The notes below the pieces were generated by a model that was given only the letters and a program-made list of their open reading frames with translations, was not told where the DNA came from and did no database searches. DNA of 64,000 nucleotides from Sepiola atlantica (lineage: Eukaryota; Mollusca; Cephalopoda; Sepiida; Sepiolidae): contig OY744517.1 of the NCBI GenBank assembly GCA_963556195.1, positions 78,920,935 through 78,984,934 on the forward strand. The letters are read 5' to 3'. How positions within the stretch are numbered: position 1 is the stretch's first letter; each line of letters starts with the position of its first letter. Made by a program: the position numbers and the translations under genes. Below, piece by piece: positions 1 through 10,124 of the stretch.

Positions 1-1000
1 ACGGTATAGTTGAGAGATAGTTCTCTAGAAATGACAATTTATGTATGAAGTGGCTTTTCAAAAGTAAACAATGAAATGCCTAATGTTAAAAATAATTTTA
101 AAAATCCGAATAAAGTGATACTAGCATTGGCAACTACTTTTTTTCTTTTTAAATGTTTATACTCGCTCACTACTTTTCGTTTATTTACTTTTACAAGTAT
201 TTTTTTTTAATTTCATTTTAATAACTTATTTTTTTAGATAACTCTGAAACAAACAAATAATTATTTTACAATTTTGAGTTGAATCAAATAGATTTTCGAC
301 ATCATACGGAATGCGTTTGATTTTTTCTTTTTCATTTGAAAATAGTTTATGCTAAAAATACGATGTCATGTTGTCTGTCGTATTTCTCTTTTTTTCATTT
401 GAAAATTCAAAATGTTAATGATAAACAAACTGTAAACAAAGATTTCTTCCTACAAGTAGCAATACACATGAAAAAATTTAAATGGCTTAAAATATCTCAA
501 TAATGGCATATGATGATCTAAGAAAGAATCTTTTAAAATTTTTTAAATCTGACTAAAAATAAAGAAGTTATGACTATTTTTGTGCCTCACACAATTGGAT
601 ATTTTCCCCTCTTTAAGACCATATGTGTTTCGTCACATTTTTTACACTAATTTTTCAGTAAAAATGTTATATCTTTGTTAAAACACAAGATTAAGCAATG
701 AAATTTACCATATAAGTGTATTTTTGTACAAGGAATCAGAATATGCCACTGAAAATCTCCAGGAATTAATGGTTTCCAAGTAATCTGCACTAAGTGCACA
801 TAAATATGCTGCAATACCTTAAAAATACCATGAATCCATTAAAAGAAAGAAGTTAGAAAACTCAAAGTTGAATTGTAATACATTTTATGTACAAGAAACT
901 AAAATCTAATACTAGGACTGTTTAAAAATGAATATATTGCAAGATTTCTTTAGCATTATTGTAGATTTACACCTTCTGCTAACTCACCCCCTTACCTCCT
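1..1000. other. AT-rich non-coding stretch
   Basis: Very AT-rich DNA with many short A and T runs and no open frame that resembles a protein. I see no repeat boundary or RNA gene in it. Confidence 0.6.
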
Positions 1001-1004
1001 CAAA

Positions 1005-1965
1005 ATATGAGATTCTACTTTTTTTATTTAGGCAATTACATGTTAACACCCTGAAAAACTTGGCAGAAAGAAAGAAACAAAAACAATTATTTTAGAATTT
1101 AAAGTGGGGATCAGTTTCACATAAAATAATACCCCATTTCAAGGCCATTCTAGCGTTTTAGGACAGTTAATTATTTTTTCTATGGGAGATAAATCCTGTG
1201 CGTTTTTCTCTTTTTTTTTTTTTTTTTTTTTGAAGACGATTATGAGGGTCTTTGTGGGAGGAGGGGGGCTTACCGCTTGAACTTCAGGTTAGTGGTAGGG
1301 CTAGGGGCAATTAAGTGTGAACACCCTGAAAACTTAGCAGAAAGAAAAAAAAACAATTCATTTAGAATTTCGAGTGGGGGATTAGTTTCACATATATTTA
1401 ATGTAGAATAATTCACAATTTCCGGGCCATTCTAGCGTTTTAGGGCATTAATCAATTTTTTTCTATGGCAAATAAATCCTGTGCGTTTTTTTATAGGCGT
1501 CTGCTTTTTTTTTTTTTTTTTAGACGATTATGTGTGGTTTTAATGGGCTTTTTTGTAGGATTAGGGCTTCCTACTCGGACTTAGGGTTAGTGATAAGGTT
1601 AAGGAAGGGGGTTTGTTTTGGATGGAGGTTGCCATTCGGACTTAGTGTTGGGGTTAAGGGAGTTTTTTAGGGGTTGCTTGCCACTCATATTTAAGGTTAA
1701 TGGTACGATACGTTCAAGAAGGCATTTTTAGGAGGTGGGCTTGTTAGTCGTACCTAGAGTTAATGGTAGAGTAATTATTTATTTTATAAATTTCACTAAA
1801 AGGCAAGAATGGCCGGGAAATCGGAGATCATTTTACATTAAATTTATATGTGAAACTGATCCCTCACTCTAAATTCTAAACTATTTTTTGTTGTTTTGTT
1901 TTTTCTTTTTTTCGCCAAAACTTTAAGACGTAATCGCCTAAAAAAGTAGAATTTTAATTTTTTTT
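1005..1965. repeat. Foldback repeat complex, family P1
   Basis: Three copies of one module lie here. Two point forward (about 1005-1165 and 1297-1480) and one is inverted (about 1795-1960). The module runs from a GATTCTACTTTTTTAG-like edge through ACACCCTGAAAA and AGAATTTAGAGTGGGGATCA-like motifs to GGCCATTCTAGCGTTTTAGG. The same module recurs at 53.80-54.28 kb as an inverted pair and in part near 17.70 kb, so it is a dispersed family. No transposase is visible; it looks like a non-autonomous foldback/MITE. The middle holds a short minisatellite. Confidence 0.6.
1572..1768 (+). repeat. Degenerate minisatellite, about 50-63 bp period
   Basis: Four diverged units begin near 1572, 1633, 1682 and 1745, each with a core like CTCGGACTTAGGGTTAGTGG followed by G/T-rich sequence. 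A related core lies at 1277. The same core recurs singly near 18.47 kb and 58.24 kb, which ties it to the P1 foldback family rather than to a telomere. Confidence 0.55.
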
Positions 1966-2204
1966 TTAAATTGGCGACTAGAAAGTCATTACTACTAGAA
2001 GTTCGAAAGTTGAGTGAAAACCAGTATTTTTTATAGAAGAACCAAATAGGATTAACTTTTTTAAGCACAAAAAGTATTTTTATCTTACTTTTAAAGAAGT
2101 TTATAAACGAATTTTACAAAGCTTTACAACACGCTGCTGCTGATTGATTGTTATATCAGCAATACTAGCAGCCATTGTTGACTTTCGCTCAAAAAAAAGG
2201 ACAA

Positions 2205-2590
2205 TATTTTTTAGGATAAGATAATTTAAAATTACTATTACCAAAAGACAAAACAACGTACAATTATAATTTTAATGCATAAAAAAAGATGAAAGATTAA
2301 TTTATTTACTAGTTGGGTACGAAAAATGTAACAACATTTTCTATATTCATATTTTAAAATTCGTTCTAGAATGAAAATAAACAAAAATCGCCTCGTGTTT
2401 ATAGCAGTAATTGCTGCTACTACAATCAGTTTTTCAAACTATAAATCGAAAACGCTTTTTTTTCCGGATAGGGTAATGGAATATTATTACTACCAAAAGA
2501 GAACACATATATACAATTATAATTTTAATGCATAAAAAAGTAAAATGATTGATTTACTTACTAATTGGGCGACGGAAATGCATTTTTCAA
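2205..2590 (+). repeat. Diverged direct duplication, period about 253 bp
   Basis: The motif TACAATTATAATTTTAATGC starts at 2259 and again at 2512. Similar flanks (TACCAAAAGA before it, TTTACTTACTAATTGGG-like after it) surround both. This is a two-copy tandem duplication of a non-coding unit. Between the copies is a small hairpin built on AGCAGTAATTGCTGCT. Confidence 0.6.
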
Positions 2591-3130
2591 AAATGTTCAA
2601 CCGACGTCGAGTTGAAGTCTTATTTTAAAAATTTCAAAAAAATTAATGAGCCGAATTACTTCGTACACTAACAAACATTAAAAGTGATGTTTCTCCTGAC
2701 TAGTTTCCAAATCTCAGGACGAAATTCCACACACAGCAATGGTACGAGACTTTTAAACGAAGGGGGGGGGGTCTAAGAAAAAAGTGACGTAAATTGCTGA
2801 AAATAGCGTTAACATTTTTTTGCCTTTATTTGCTCAAAACTCTTAAAAATATATAATGTATATTATTATTCATGAATGCACCTGAAAGGATATTCATTTC
2901 CTAACAAAATGATGGTATTTTGAGCACTTAAAGTGCTTTAGTTTTTAAGATATGACTATTTTAATAGAACTACCCTCAAATCTGTAATTATCCAAACAGT
3001 TTTCTGGTCGATGTGTATTGCTAAGTCAATTAAATGTGTTTATCATATATTTGTTCAATCTGTCCTCTTACTAATATAACATTTTTTGGTAATATTCAAT
3101 TTCATTCAAATCGGAAAATCTTTTCAACCG
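2591..3130. other. Non-coding stretch
   Basis: AT-rich sequence with a short G run near 2762. No protein-like frame or repeat structure is visible. Confidence 0.5.
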
Positions 3131-3154
3131 TGTTTCCTTGTATATGGTGGCTTA

Positions 3155-3270
3155 CTGTAGTAAAAACACAATACCGAACGGTTACGGTTTAAAAAAAAAA
3201 ACGATTCGGTATTCGGTATGGAGACGAAACCGAAAAACTGCGGTTTTTCGGTAAAACCGCCCATCTCTAG
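3155..3270 (-). mobile_element. Possible hAT-type transposon terminus
   Basis: On the minus strand, sequence starting at 3270 reads CTAGAGATGGGCGGTTTTAC and then several nested CCGAAAAACC / CGGTTTTTCGG motifs. A TAGAG/CAGAG start followed by a GC-rich, self-complementary subterminal region is typical of hAT ends. Only one end is seen; no matching left terminus or transposase was found nearby. It could be a solo end or an unrelated inverted-repeat element. Confidence 0.35.
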
Positions 3271-3646
3271 TAATTATTATCACTTATTAGATTCTCAATA
3301 TAAACTGATCTTGTGTCTAACTTTGTCACTGTGGGAAACTCTCCCAGAATGGGTTATCATTGGGATAAGAAGACCATTTTTGACGTGTATGTTTAAATAG
3401 TTCATCACTCAAAAGGGAAATACAGTTTATTGTTAAACAAAAAAGTTTTTTTTAAATGTCCAATGTATTTGTTTGAAAAATGAAACATTTCTGTCAGTTT
3501 TGGTGAAAAGTATACTCTAGTATTAGAAAAAGACTAAAATTCGGCCAGAACAAACCAATAATGAATATATCAAAAAAATAATTAGTTTTTGTATTTCTAT
3601 ACATTTAAACACACAAAAAATGTTCTACCCCCCAAAATGGGGATTT
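3271..3646. other. Non-coding stretch before LINE
   Basis: AT-rich. An in-frame stretch across 3218-3400 has no recognisable protein character and partly overlaps the hAT-like end. Nothing else is visible. Confidence 0.5.
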
Positions 3647-4455
3647 AATGAGGGACACTATAATCTATCCTTTTCACTATGATCATGGGGGCATATCGGG
3701 GGCTCTAGGTAGAAGTAGTACCTTTCAAGTTCGGCAAGCTGCATCCTACCTGATACGGTGGACGGCATCACCTAAACCTCTCACATGTTGGCTCCAAGCG
3801 CCATGCCCCAGGAAACAGCTTCAGCTAGTGGGCTAAATCATGTGTGGTGTGTTTACACAGCACCATAGGGCGTATGAATCTCCTTGACGCAGATCACCAG
3901 CCATGGCAGAAAAGTTCCAAGGAAAACTTCAAAGACAGTGAAACCCAGCCATTGGATTATGGCCCCACTGCCTTGTGGGTATCTCCGGAAAGAGTAAAGG
4001 CTATGGGAGTAAGACCAGGAACTAAATCCGGAGTGGAGCCCCTATCACAATTACTTCTTTTTAGCCAAGCGGGTGTCAAATGTATTGCTCAGCTCTCCTT
4101 TGGACCACATCAGCAAGGCCAAGAGGGGAATCCTGATATCTGGGCAGCTCAGGATCTCCAGGCTTGTGCCCTGGAGAGGCCACTCCAGTGCCGCTGTTTG
4201 CCGCGTCAGAAACAACATGGGAGACAGCAGTTACGAGTAATAAGCTAGGAACGATTGGCATAACTCCAGGCGCTACGGGTTGCCTCCGACAATGGAAGGG
4301 ACCATCACAGTCCCACTGATCAGCTACCACCCGCCTCAAGCTGGGGAGCCCCCAGCCAGAAAGGTGCTAACCCGCCAGTCTGCCTGCTTCAGTGGAGCTA
4401 GGGAAAAGGCCAAAAAGCAGACAAAAAACCCTGCACCAAACAAACAAAGAAAAAC

Positions 4456-5383
4456 AAACCTACAAATCTTGAAATTAGCAAACTGGAATGTCAGGACAAT
4501 GCGCCCTGGTCTCCCTGATGATTTACAACAGGTCAATGACTCCAGAAAAACAGCTATCATCGACCAGGACCTCACAAGGCTCAACATTGACGTAGCTGCA
4601 TTGCAAGAAACAAGACTCGCATCAAGTGGTAGCCTCAGAGAACAGAACTACACGTTTTTTTGGCATGGCAAGGAACCTGAGGAACCAAGACTGCAGGGCG
4701 TTGGATTCGTAGTGAAGAATTCTCTACTCAGCACTGTAGAACCACCATCCAGTGGCACAGAGAGAATCTTGTCTCTCCGCTTATCAGCCACCTCAGGGCC
4801 AGTGAACATTCTGATCATTTTATCTCTCACGCTATGCTCTCCAGTCGAGACCAAAGACCAATTCTATGAGGATCTTGACACCACGATCAAAGACATCCTT
4901 GTCATGGATAAATTGTATCTGCTCGGTGGCTTCAATGCATGAGTAGGTTCTGACCATGACTCTTGGCCCAACTGCATTGGTCATTTTGGTGTCGGCAGGC
5001 TGAACGAGAATGGACAGAGGCTCCTTGAGTTGTGTTCCTATCACAACCTCTGCATAACCAACACATTCTTCACCACCAAGCCACATCATCGAGTATCCTG
5101 GCGACACCCAAGATCCCATCACTGGCACCAGCTGGATCTTGTCATCACAAGGAGACCCTCACTGAACTGCGTTCTCACCATACGTAGCTACCACAATGCT
5201 GACTGTGACACCGACCACTCCATGGTTGGCAGTAAAGTCCGTCTCCAGTTCAAGTGGATCCATCGAACAAGCAGAAAAGCCCCCTTTCGCATTAACACCA
5301 GGAGGATGGCAGTACCAGACCAACGCGAGTGCTTTTCCAACACCATCGAAGACGCCCTCAAAGACCGTCCTACTGGCAATTAG
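4456..5383 (+). pseudogene. APE-type endonuclease domain of RTE-like LINE (inactivated)
   Basis: The frame contains LANWNVRTM (metal/catalytic Asn) and ALQETRLA (catalytic Glu). It then reaches LLGGFNA, where the family has an Asp at the position of the second Gly (LGDFNA). The next codon is TGA at 4940-4942, probably a decayed CGA. Downstream, a continuing domain reads VGSDHDSWP, HQLDLVI and TDHSMVG, the last being the terminal catalytic His motif. So the fold is complete in outline but carries an Asp-to-Gly change and a nonsense codon. The normal role is nicking target DNA for target-primed reverse transcription. The upstream frame 3844-4248 has no recognisable domain and may be leader sequence. 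Confidence 0.8.
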
Positions 5384-5819
5384 AGAGGTGGGTTCACATC
5401 TGTGATACCATCTACAACTCTGAAGTGACCACCTTTAGCAGGAAAGAGAGAATAAACCCGAACTGGTTCGAAGCAGGCATAGCTGAATTAGATCCAGCAA
5501 TCAATGCCAAAAGAGAAGCCCTCGTTAACTAGAAGAAACCTTCTGAGAAGACAATCATTGCACTCAGGAAGGCCAGTAACGACACTCAACAGATCGCTCT
5601 GCACTGTTCCAATGACTACTAGCTAAACCTCTTTGAGAGTATCCTGCTTACTATGGTGACATTCGTTGCATGTACAATGACCTGAAGGAGGCCTTTGGCC
5701 CAACCATAACCAAGACCGTACCCCTGAGATCAACTGCTGGTGACATAATATTAGACCGCAGCAGACAGATGAAGAGGTAGGCTGAGCACTACCAGGAACG
5801 AGAGCACCATCAGCCTACC

Positions 5820-6164
5820 TGTTAAAGAAGAGCTAAACGTTCCCCCTCTATAACAGAAATAAACACGGCCATCAACTACCTCAGCTTCAAAAAAAGATAA
5901 CATCCCACCTGAAATCATCAAGGTGGGAAAGAAGACAGCCCTGTTCCACCACCTGCACCAACTACTGCAGCAATGCTGGGAAGCAGAAATAGTGCCCCAA
6001 GAGATGCGTGACGCAAGCATCATTACTGTACAAGAATAAGGATGACTGCGGCGATTGCAACAACTACCGTGAAATACCCCTTTTTATTGCTGGTGTGAAG
6101 GTCTTCCCCTGGGTTGTCCTCAACAAGCTGCAGCTACCTGCAGAGCGTGTATTACCCAGAGCAA
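5820..6164 (+). pseudogene. Reverse transcriptase N-terminal part of the same LINE (truncated)
   Basis: Split frames read KDNIPPEIIK, a run with HLHQLLQQCWEAEIVPQEMRD, and DCNNYREIPL. This is the classic start of a non-LTR RT, from the Asp-x-Ile-Pro-Pro-Glu motif to the NYR-x-I-x-L motif. The text then stops at a hairpin at 6165-6195 and resumes in the C-terminal tail, so palm motifs including the (F/Y)xDD box are absent. Stops and single-base shifts occur before and within it. It follows the endonuclease directly and belongs to the same element. Confidence 0.75.
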
Positions 6165-6195
6165 AGCGAACATGCTCGAGATGAGCATGTTCGCT
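6165..6195. repeat. Perfect 13-bp hairpin at the LINE deletion junction
   Basis: AGCGAACATGCTC at 6165-6177 is followed by GAGAT and the exact reverse complement at 6183-6195. It sits exactly where the RT catalytic core is missing, between the RT start and the C-terminal tail. Confidence 0.85.
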
Positions 6196-6196
6196 A

Positions 6197-6640
6197 AGGT
6201 GGTCCCAACGACGACTCCGGCATATTGGCCATTGTAGGCGAATGGACAGTGGAAGGATCTCAAAGGATATTCTTTATGGCGAGCTCGCAACTGGCTCCAG
6301 ACCAGCAGGAAGACCTGCCCTACGCTACAAGGATGTCTGCAAGCAAGACATCAGGACAGGTGGCATCGACCCAACAGGCTGGGAGTCCGTCGCTGAAGAT
6401 CGACCGCAGTCGCTGGAAAAGAGCTGTAAAGGCATGCTGCCAGAGGAGTGACCAGCAGTGAAGGGAGAGCACAGATGGCAGAGGACTGCAACAGAGCAAC
6501 CAGACACCACCTACATCTGTGGCAACTGCAACAGAGCCTGTCGGTCCAGGATAGGCTTGCACAGTCACAGCAGACACTGCAATTCGGCAACGGACAAATC
6601 TGAGGTGCAAAACTCCATTGTCTCCCAAGACAGACGGATG
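6197..6640 (+). pseudogene. C-terminal tail and C2H2 finger of RTE-like LINE
   Basis: The reading frame entered upstream of 6242 gives RRLRHIGHCRRMDSGRISKD, then GELATGSRPAGRPALRYKD and DPTGWESVAEDRPQ. This is the basic tail typical of these LINEs. A second frame from 6458 carries YICGNCNRACRSRIGLHSHS-RHC, a C2H2 finger with C-x2-C and H-x4-H spacing followed by a Cys. The finger is a hallmark of a mollusc-rich RTE-like lineage. The two parts are separated by a stop at about 6450 and a frame change. The probable normal role is nucleic-acid binding by the ORF2 protein. Confidence 0.75.
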
Positions 6641-6744
6641 CCAACAACAAAATATGACCATAACACCATATCACTTTTTTTTTATTTATTGTTATCTCCC
6701 CCCCTCCTCCCTGTTTCGCCCCCGAATATAGTTGGAAGAAATTG

Positions 6745-7105
6745 AATTTAGTGTCTTATACATATGGTTTAAATTTCATTAAAATAGGATATATATAGTT
6801 TTTTAAGGGGTTTTTACTCCCATAGAGGGGGCACATTGAGAGGTACATGGAGATTTAGGACCACTTCCATTGTCTTCCACTAAATTTTACATATGATTTA
6901 AATTTCATGACAATAGAATATATTTGATGTTTTAAAGAACGTTCTGTCCACCCACCCCCAGTTTCGTTAGAGATTTGGGAGCACTTCCATCCATTGTCTT
7001 CCCCGAAAAATCTTTTTTACATATAAACACACTTAGTTTTTTATGTAGATTCTCTAACCTTCCTTTCTATAGGGGACATATACAGATATTATTCAGTTCA
7101 ATTAC
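6745..7105 (-). mobile_element. Helitron-like 5' end with internal duplication
   Basis: Read on the minus strand from about 7105, the text gives ATATCTGTATATGTCCCCTA, then TAGAGAATCTACATAAAA and AACTAAGTGTG. It is closely similar to the start of the element at 43063 (ATATCTGTGTGTGTGCGCCC, TAGAGAATCTAGATAAAA). Within it a unit of about 129 bp is duplicated: CATATGGTTTAAATTTCAT at 6761 and CATATGATTTAAATTTCAT at 6890, each followed by CACTTCCAT...TGTCTTCC. The element is cut off against the LINE at its left. Confidence 0.45.
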
Positions 7106-8814
7106 AAAATAATAAGACATATTAACGTGCTTTGTGTTGTATAAATGAGGAAAAAAACTAATTATAAGGAGATATGTTTAAAATAAAACCATTAAAGAAA
7201 ACCAAAGTGAAATAAATGTGTAATTCCCGGAAAAGTAGGTGGTTTCATTTATTTATTTATTTTTAAACTGACTACTTTCGGAGAAAATAAAAGCAATAAT
7301 GAAATGCAAACATTAATTTTATGAAGGTATCGTTTAATCATTAAATTAATTGAATATAATTGTTTAAAATAGGTGGTAATTTTAGAGTTCATGCAGAAAC
7401 ATACATTTTTAAAATAAAACGTTTCACTAAAAACAATGATTATTTTTGAGTTTCTATTTCGTCGGCTTGTTATTTATAAATTTAAGAGTTAAACAAAAAA
7501 ACAAATTGTATATTGGTATGAAATAATTGTTTTTTTTACATAGTATTTTTGTGAAAATAATATGATCTCGTTTGGTTATTAAATTATTAATTGAACAAAT
7601 TTTTCTAAAGAAGTAAAACCGATTTTGAACACTTAACTTTTGCCTGTAAGTTGACGTTTAATATATCTTGTTTGACTTTGATAATATTATTATCTAGATA
7701 ATCTGTTTTTGCTAAAAATTGAAACTTAAAATAAGATATGCGACATAATTAATAAATAAAAAGTGTTTTTCGATGAGAGACAACCTAACGTTAAATATTT
7801 TTCTCCTGGGAAAAGCTGACTTCATACAGCAAAAGAAATTTGTCCTGGGATTTCTCTCACAGTGAATGACAACGATTAAAACAATTTGTAGATAAAAGAT
7901 GATTAAGAACGTGAGGATTGACTGAAAATATATTTTGCTAAGACACCATACAAAAATATTCTGATCTTAATCGGTTAAAATCCACTGAGAGTTAAATAAC
8001 TGATTTATCTCAAAAACTTCAAGGTATTATAAAAATATTTATATTATTTACGCAGCAAAACAATTCCATATAAATGTTTATATTAAAAAGATTCTAGCCA
8101 AATAATAAATCCAAAAGTTATTGAATAACATCCTGCCATTGAGTATCATCAGTTAATATAGGGATTTTCAAAATGAGCAATATACCTTTCCCCTCTGGGG
8201 CTGTTAGAAAAATCCAGAAGAGTGGTGAAAAAAAAGGGGGTAGTAAGAGAGGCATTAAATTAAAATTATAAGTTGACAAATCTAAGTAACTTACACTTAA
8301 GGAATCTATGTGCTTTACAAAGAATAACATAAAAAAAAGGTCATACTCCAAAAGGTTTATTTTATTTTATAATCCAACATTTGTTTGTATCATACTGACG
8401 TAATCTAGACAGAAGACACGACAGATTAACCAGCAAACGTTTGCAGGTTCAAAGACACTGGTTTATTGGATTTCATAGGATATTTTGTAACTACATCAAT
8501 CATCATAATATTCCTAATACCAACAGGTTTGTTTTAGTATGTGTATAGGGGAGGGGGGCATAAGAACCAAGAATTAAGTACATTGCATTTCAACTACTTT
8601 AATTTTACTTAAAATATTCAAAAGGGAGGTCAATTTTCAACATAGTTCTAGTTATTTATTCATTTATTTTGAATTTGAAATACACAAAATAATATTATTT
8701 TTAAAAACACACTCATAAAAAGACGTCATTTCATTTCAAATTATAAACATGATTTAACCCTCTTTCTTAGCAAAATGATACGATGATAGTTTAGTGAAAA
8801 CCTAGCTAACCACT
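7106..8814. other. AT-rich non-coding stretch
   Basis: No protein-like frame, RNA gene or clear repeat. Short possible reading frames have AT-driven composition only. Confidence 0.55.
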
Positions 8815-8815
8815 G

Positions 8816-8990
8816 TAAGGTCTGATCTGAAAAGGATTTTCAGATCAATAATTTATGGAATCCGATTCTGGGAGTGGAATGGTTCAACCTCGCCATTCCG
8901 GATGCGATGAACAGCCACCCTGACTGATATAATTCATGAGACAGCTGTGTCATTGGAAAAAGCTGGCTCAAACCACCCGGGTGATAGTTC
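8816..8990 (+). repeat. Dispersed repeat, family D (copy 1)
   Basis: Aligns by eye with 38016-38170. Shared blocks are CACTG(T)AAGGTCTGAT, AATTTATGGAATCC/AATTTATGTAATCC, GATGAACAG/AACGAACAG, and CATTGGAAAAAGCTGGCTCA/CATTGGAAAAAGCAGGTTCA followed by ACCC. The last block also recurs near 40.2 kb (inverted) and 42.4 kb. Non-coding; origin unknown, possibly a SINE or MITE. Confidence 0.55.
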
Positions 8991-9055
8991 TATCATACAT
9001 ACCAAGATATTTTGACATACGTAGAATTAAAAGAAAAAAGGTTTCGACACAGAAC

Positions 9056-9097
9056 AACAGGTTCCTAAATAATAACTTTATTATTTAGAAACCTGTT
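9056..9097. repeat. Small hairpin, about 17-bp arms
   Basis: AACAGGTTCCTAAATAA and its near-exact reverse complement (one mismatch) flank an 8-base AT centre. No associated gene. Confidence 0.7.
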
Positions 9098-9327
9098 CTT
9101 AACATGAGGAGGGGGAGGTCTTTGTTAACTATTCTGTACCTTCACCAAAAGTTAAATTCAATTAAGACACTGTTTGTTCAATTAAACTACTAATTGAGCT
9201 TAACTGTAAAGAAAAGTAAAACTAATTTTGTTAAGCTGATGTTGTTGAATATCTTTGTTTATCAGCAAAAAATACTGTTAAAGTATGATTTTAAATAAAA
9301 TAAATAGACTATTTTATTTACCGCTTT

Positions 9328-9460
9328 TCGAGGAGGTTAGACACAAGGTCAGGTGTAGGTTTGATGAAAGTGTTTCTGTGGAACAAACTGGATTCGAACT
9401 TGGCACCCCCAGGTTTTCAGTCCGTGTCTCTAACCACATAACCCCCCCCCCCCAAAAAAA
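9328..9460 (-). mobile_element. tRNA-derived SINE
   Basis: On the minus strand from about 9445 the text reads GGTTATGTGGTTAGAGACAC (A-box-like) and then GTGCCAAGTTCGAATCCAG, a near-perfect B box. These are the internal RNA polymerase III promoter parts of a tRNA. The body ends in ACCTGACCTTGTGTCTAACC. The same tail ends the U2-headed SINEs at 22.4, 34.5, 46.5 and 55.1 kb. It is not a functional tRNA gene, since no acceptor stem is seen and a C-run abuts its start. Confidence 0.65.
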
Positions 9461-9957
9461 AATAAATACTTTATAAATGGAGCAATTGAGTGCTTAGAAT
9501 TCAGAACATCGAATTTTGCTAGATAATGAAGAGGAATTGTTTTCTTATTGTAATAACAAAAACATGGATTTTTTGAAAAAGTTTTTTTCTTTGGTTGTTT
9601 TTTTTTTAAATATGAAGAAAGAATAGTAGTAGCCGCTTTTTAAGAACAGGAATAGTTAGTTCACAAATAACTTACTTTTATTTGAATAAAGAAATGACAA
9701 GACATTTCTCACTGTTTAATGTTTTTTTTTTGTTATTTTAAGTCTGATTAAGAAATCGTCTACTAATGAAAACAATCTTGAGCTGACAAAAAAATGGTTA
9801 TTCATTTTTATTTGAATAACATAAGCCTGTAAAGCTAGCTGGCTATATTTTAAAATTATTTTTAGGTCAAACATGAAGAAGCAGACCACACTTATAAGAA
9901 ACCTGAAGAAAAAATGGGAGTGCATGAATATTTCTAACAATAACTTTAAAAGGAACT
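9461..9957. other. Non-coding stretch
   Basis: AT-rich with poly-T runs. A minus-strand frame at 9716-9940 has low-complexity composition and no recognisable domain. Confidence 0.5.
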
Positions 9958-10002
9958 TTTTTTTATTTGGTTCCTGAATTTTTGATACGAGTGATAATTT
10001 AT

Positions 10003-10119
10003 ATAATTTGGATTAGTCGGACTACTGTTCTCATATTGAGTGTTATTGAGGTTACAGCGGCTGAAAGTTGTGAAAATAACACTTAAGATGAGAACAGTAG
10101 TCTGAATAATCCAAATTAT
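10003..10119. repeat. Palindromic element, 45-bp arms
   Basis: Left arm 10003-10047 (ATAATTTGGATTAGTCGGAC...) and right arm 10075-10119 are near-complementary, with a 27-base centre. Probably a MITE or foldback remnant. No target-site duplication was identified. Confidence 0.7.
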
Positions 10120-10124
10120 GCAAA

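Larger units (their letters stand above)
3647..6760 (+). mobile_element. RTE-like LINE, near 5'-complete but internally deleted
   Basis: A block with much higher GC than its flanks carries, in order, an untranslated/leader part (3647-4280), an APE-type endonuclease (4456-5383), the first part of a reverse transcriptase (about 5820-6164), and the C-terminal tail with a C2H2 finger (about 6197-6640). Most of the RT catalytic core is missing between the last two. Stops and frameshifts break every domain, so the copy is dead. The order and the C-terminal finger match the RTE-like elements often mis-annotated as craniofacial development protein 2-like in invertebrate genomes. A T-rich stretch follows 6668. 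Confidence 0.8.

Noticed and set aside
1572..1768. Interstitial telomere repeat (TTAGGG)
   Set aside because: TTAGGG occurs once per diverged unit of about 50-63 bp, not as a hexamer array.
4076..4339. Minus-strand frames over the LINE (4076-4339, 4336-4587, 4832-5128, 6320-6674)
   Set aside because: Shadows of the LINE coding strand; no independent motif.
9328..9460. A functional tRNA gene on the minus strand
   Set aside because: A- and B-box-like motifs are present, but no acceptor stem pairs and a SINE tail follows.
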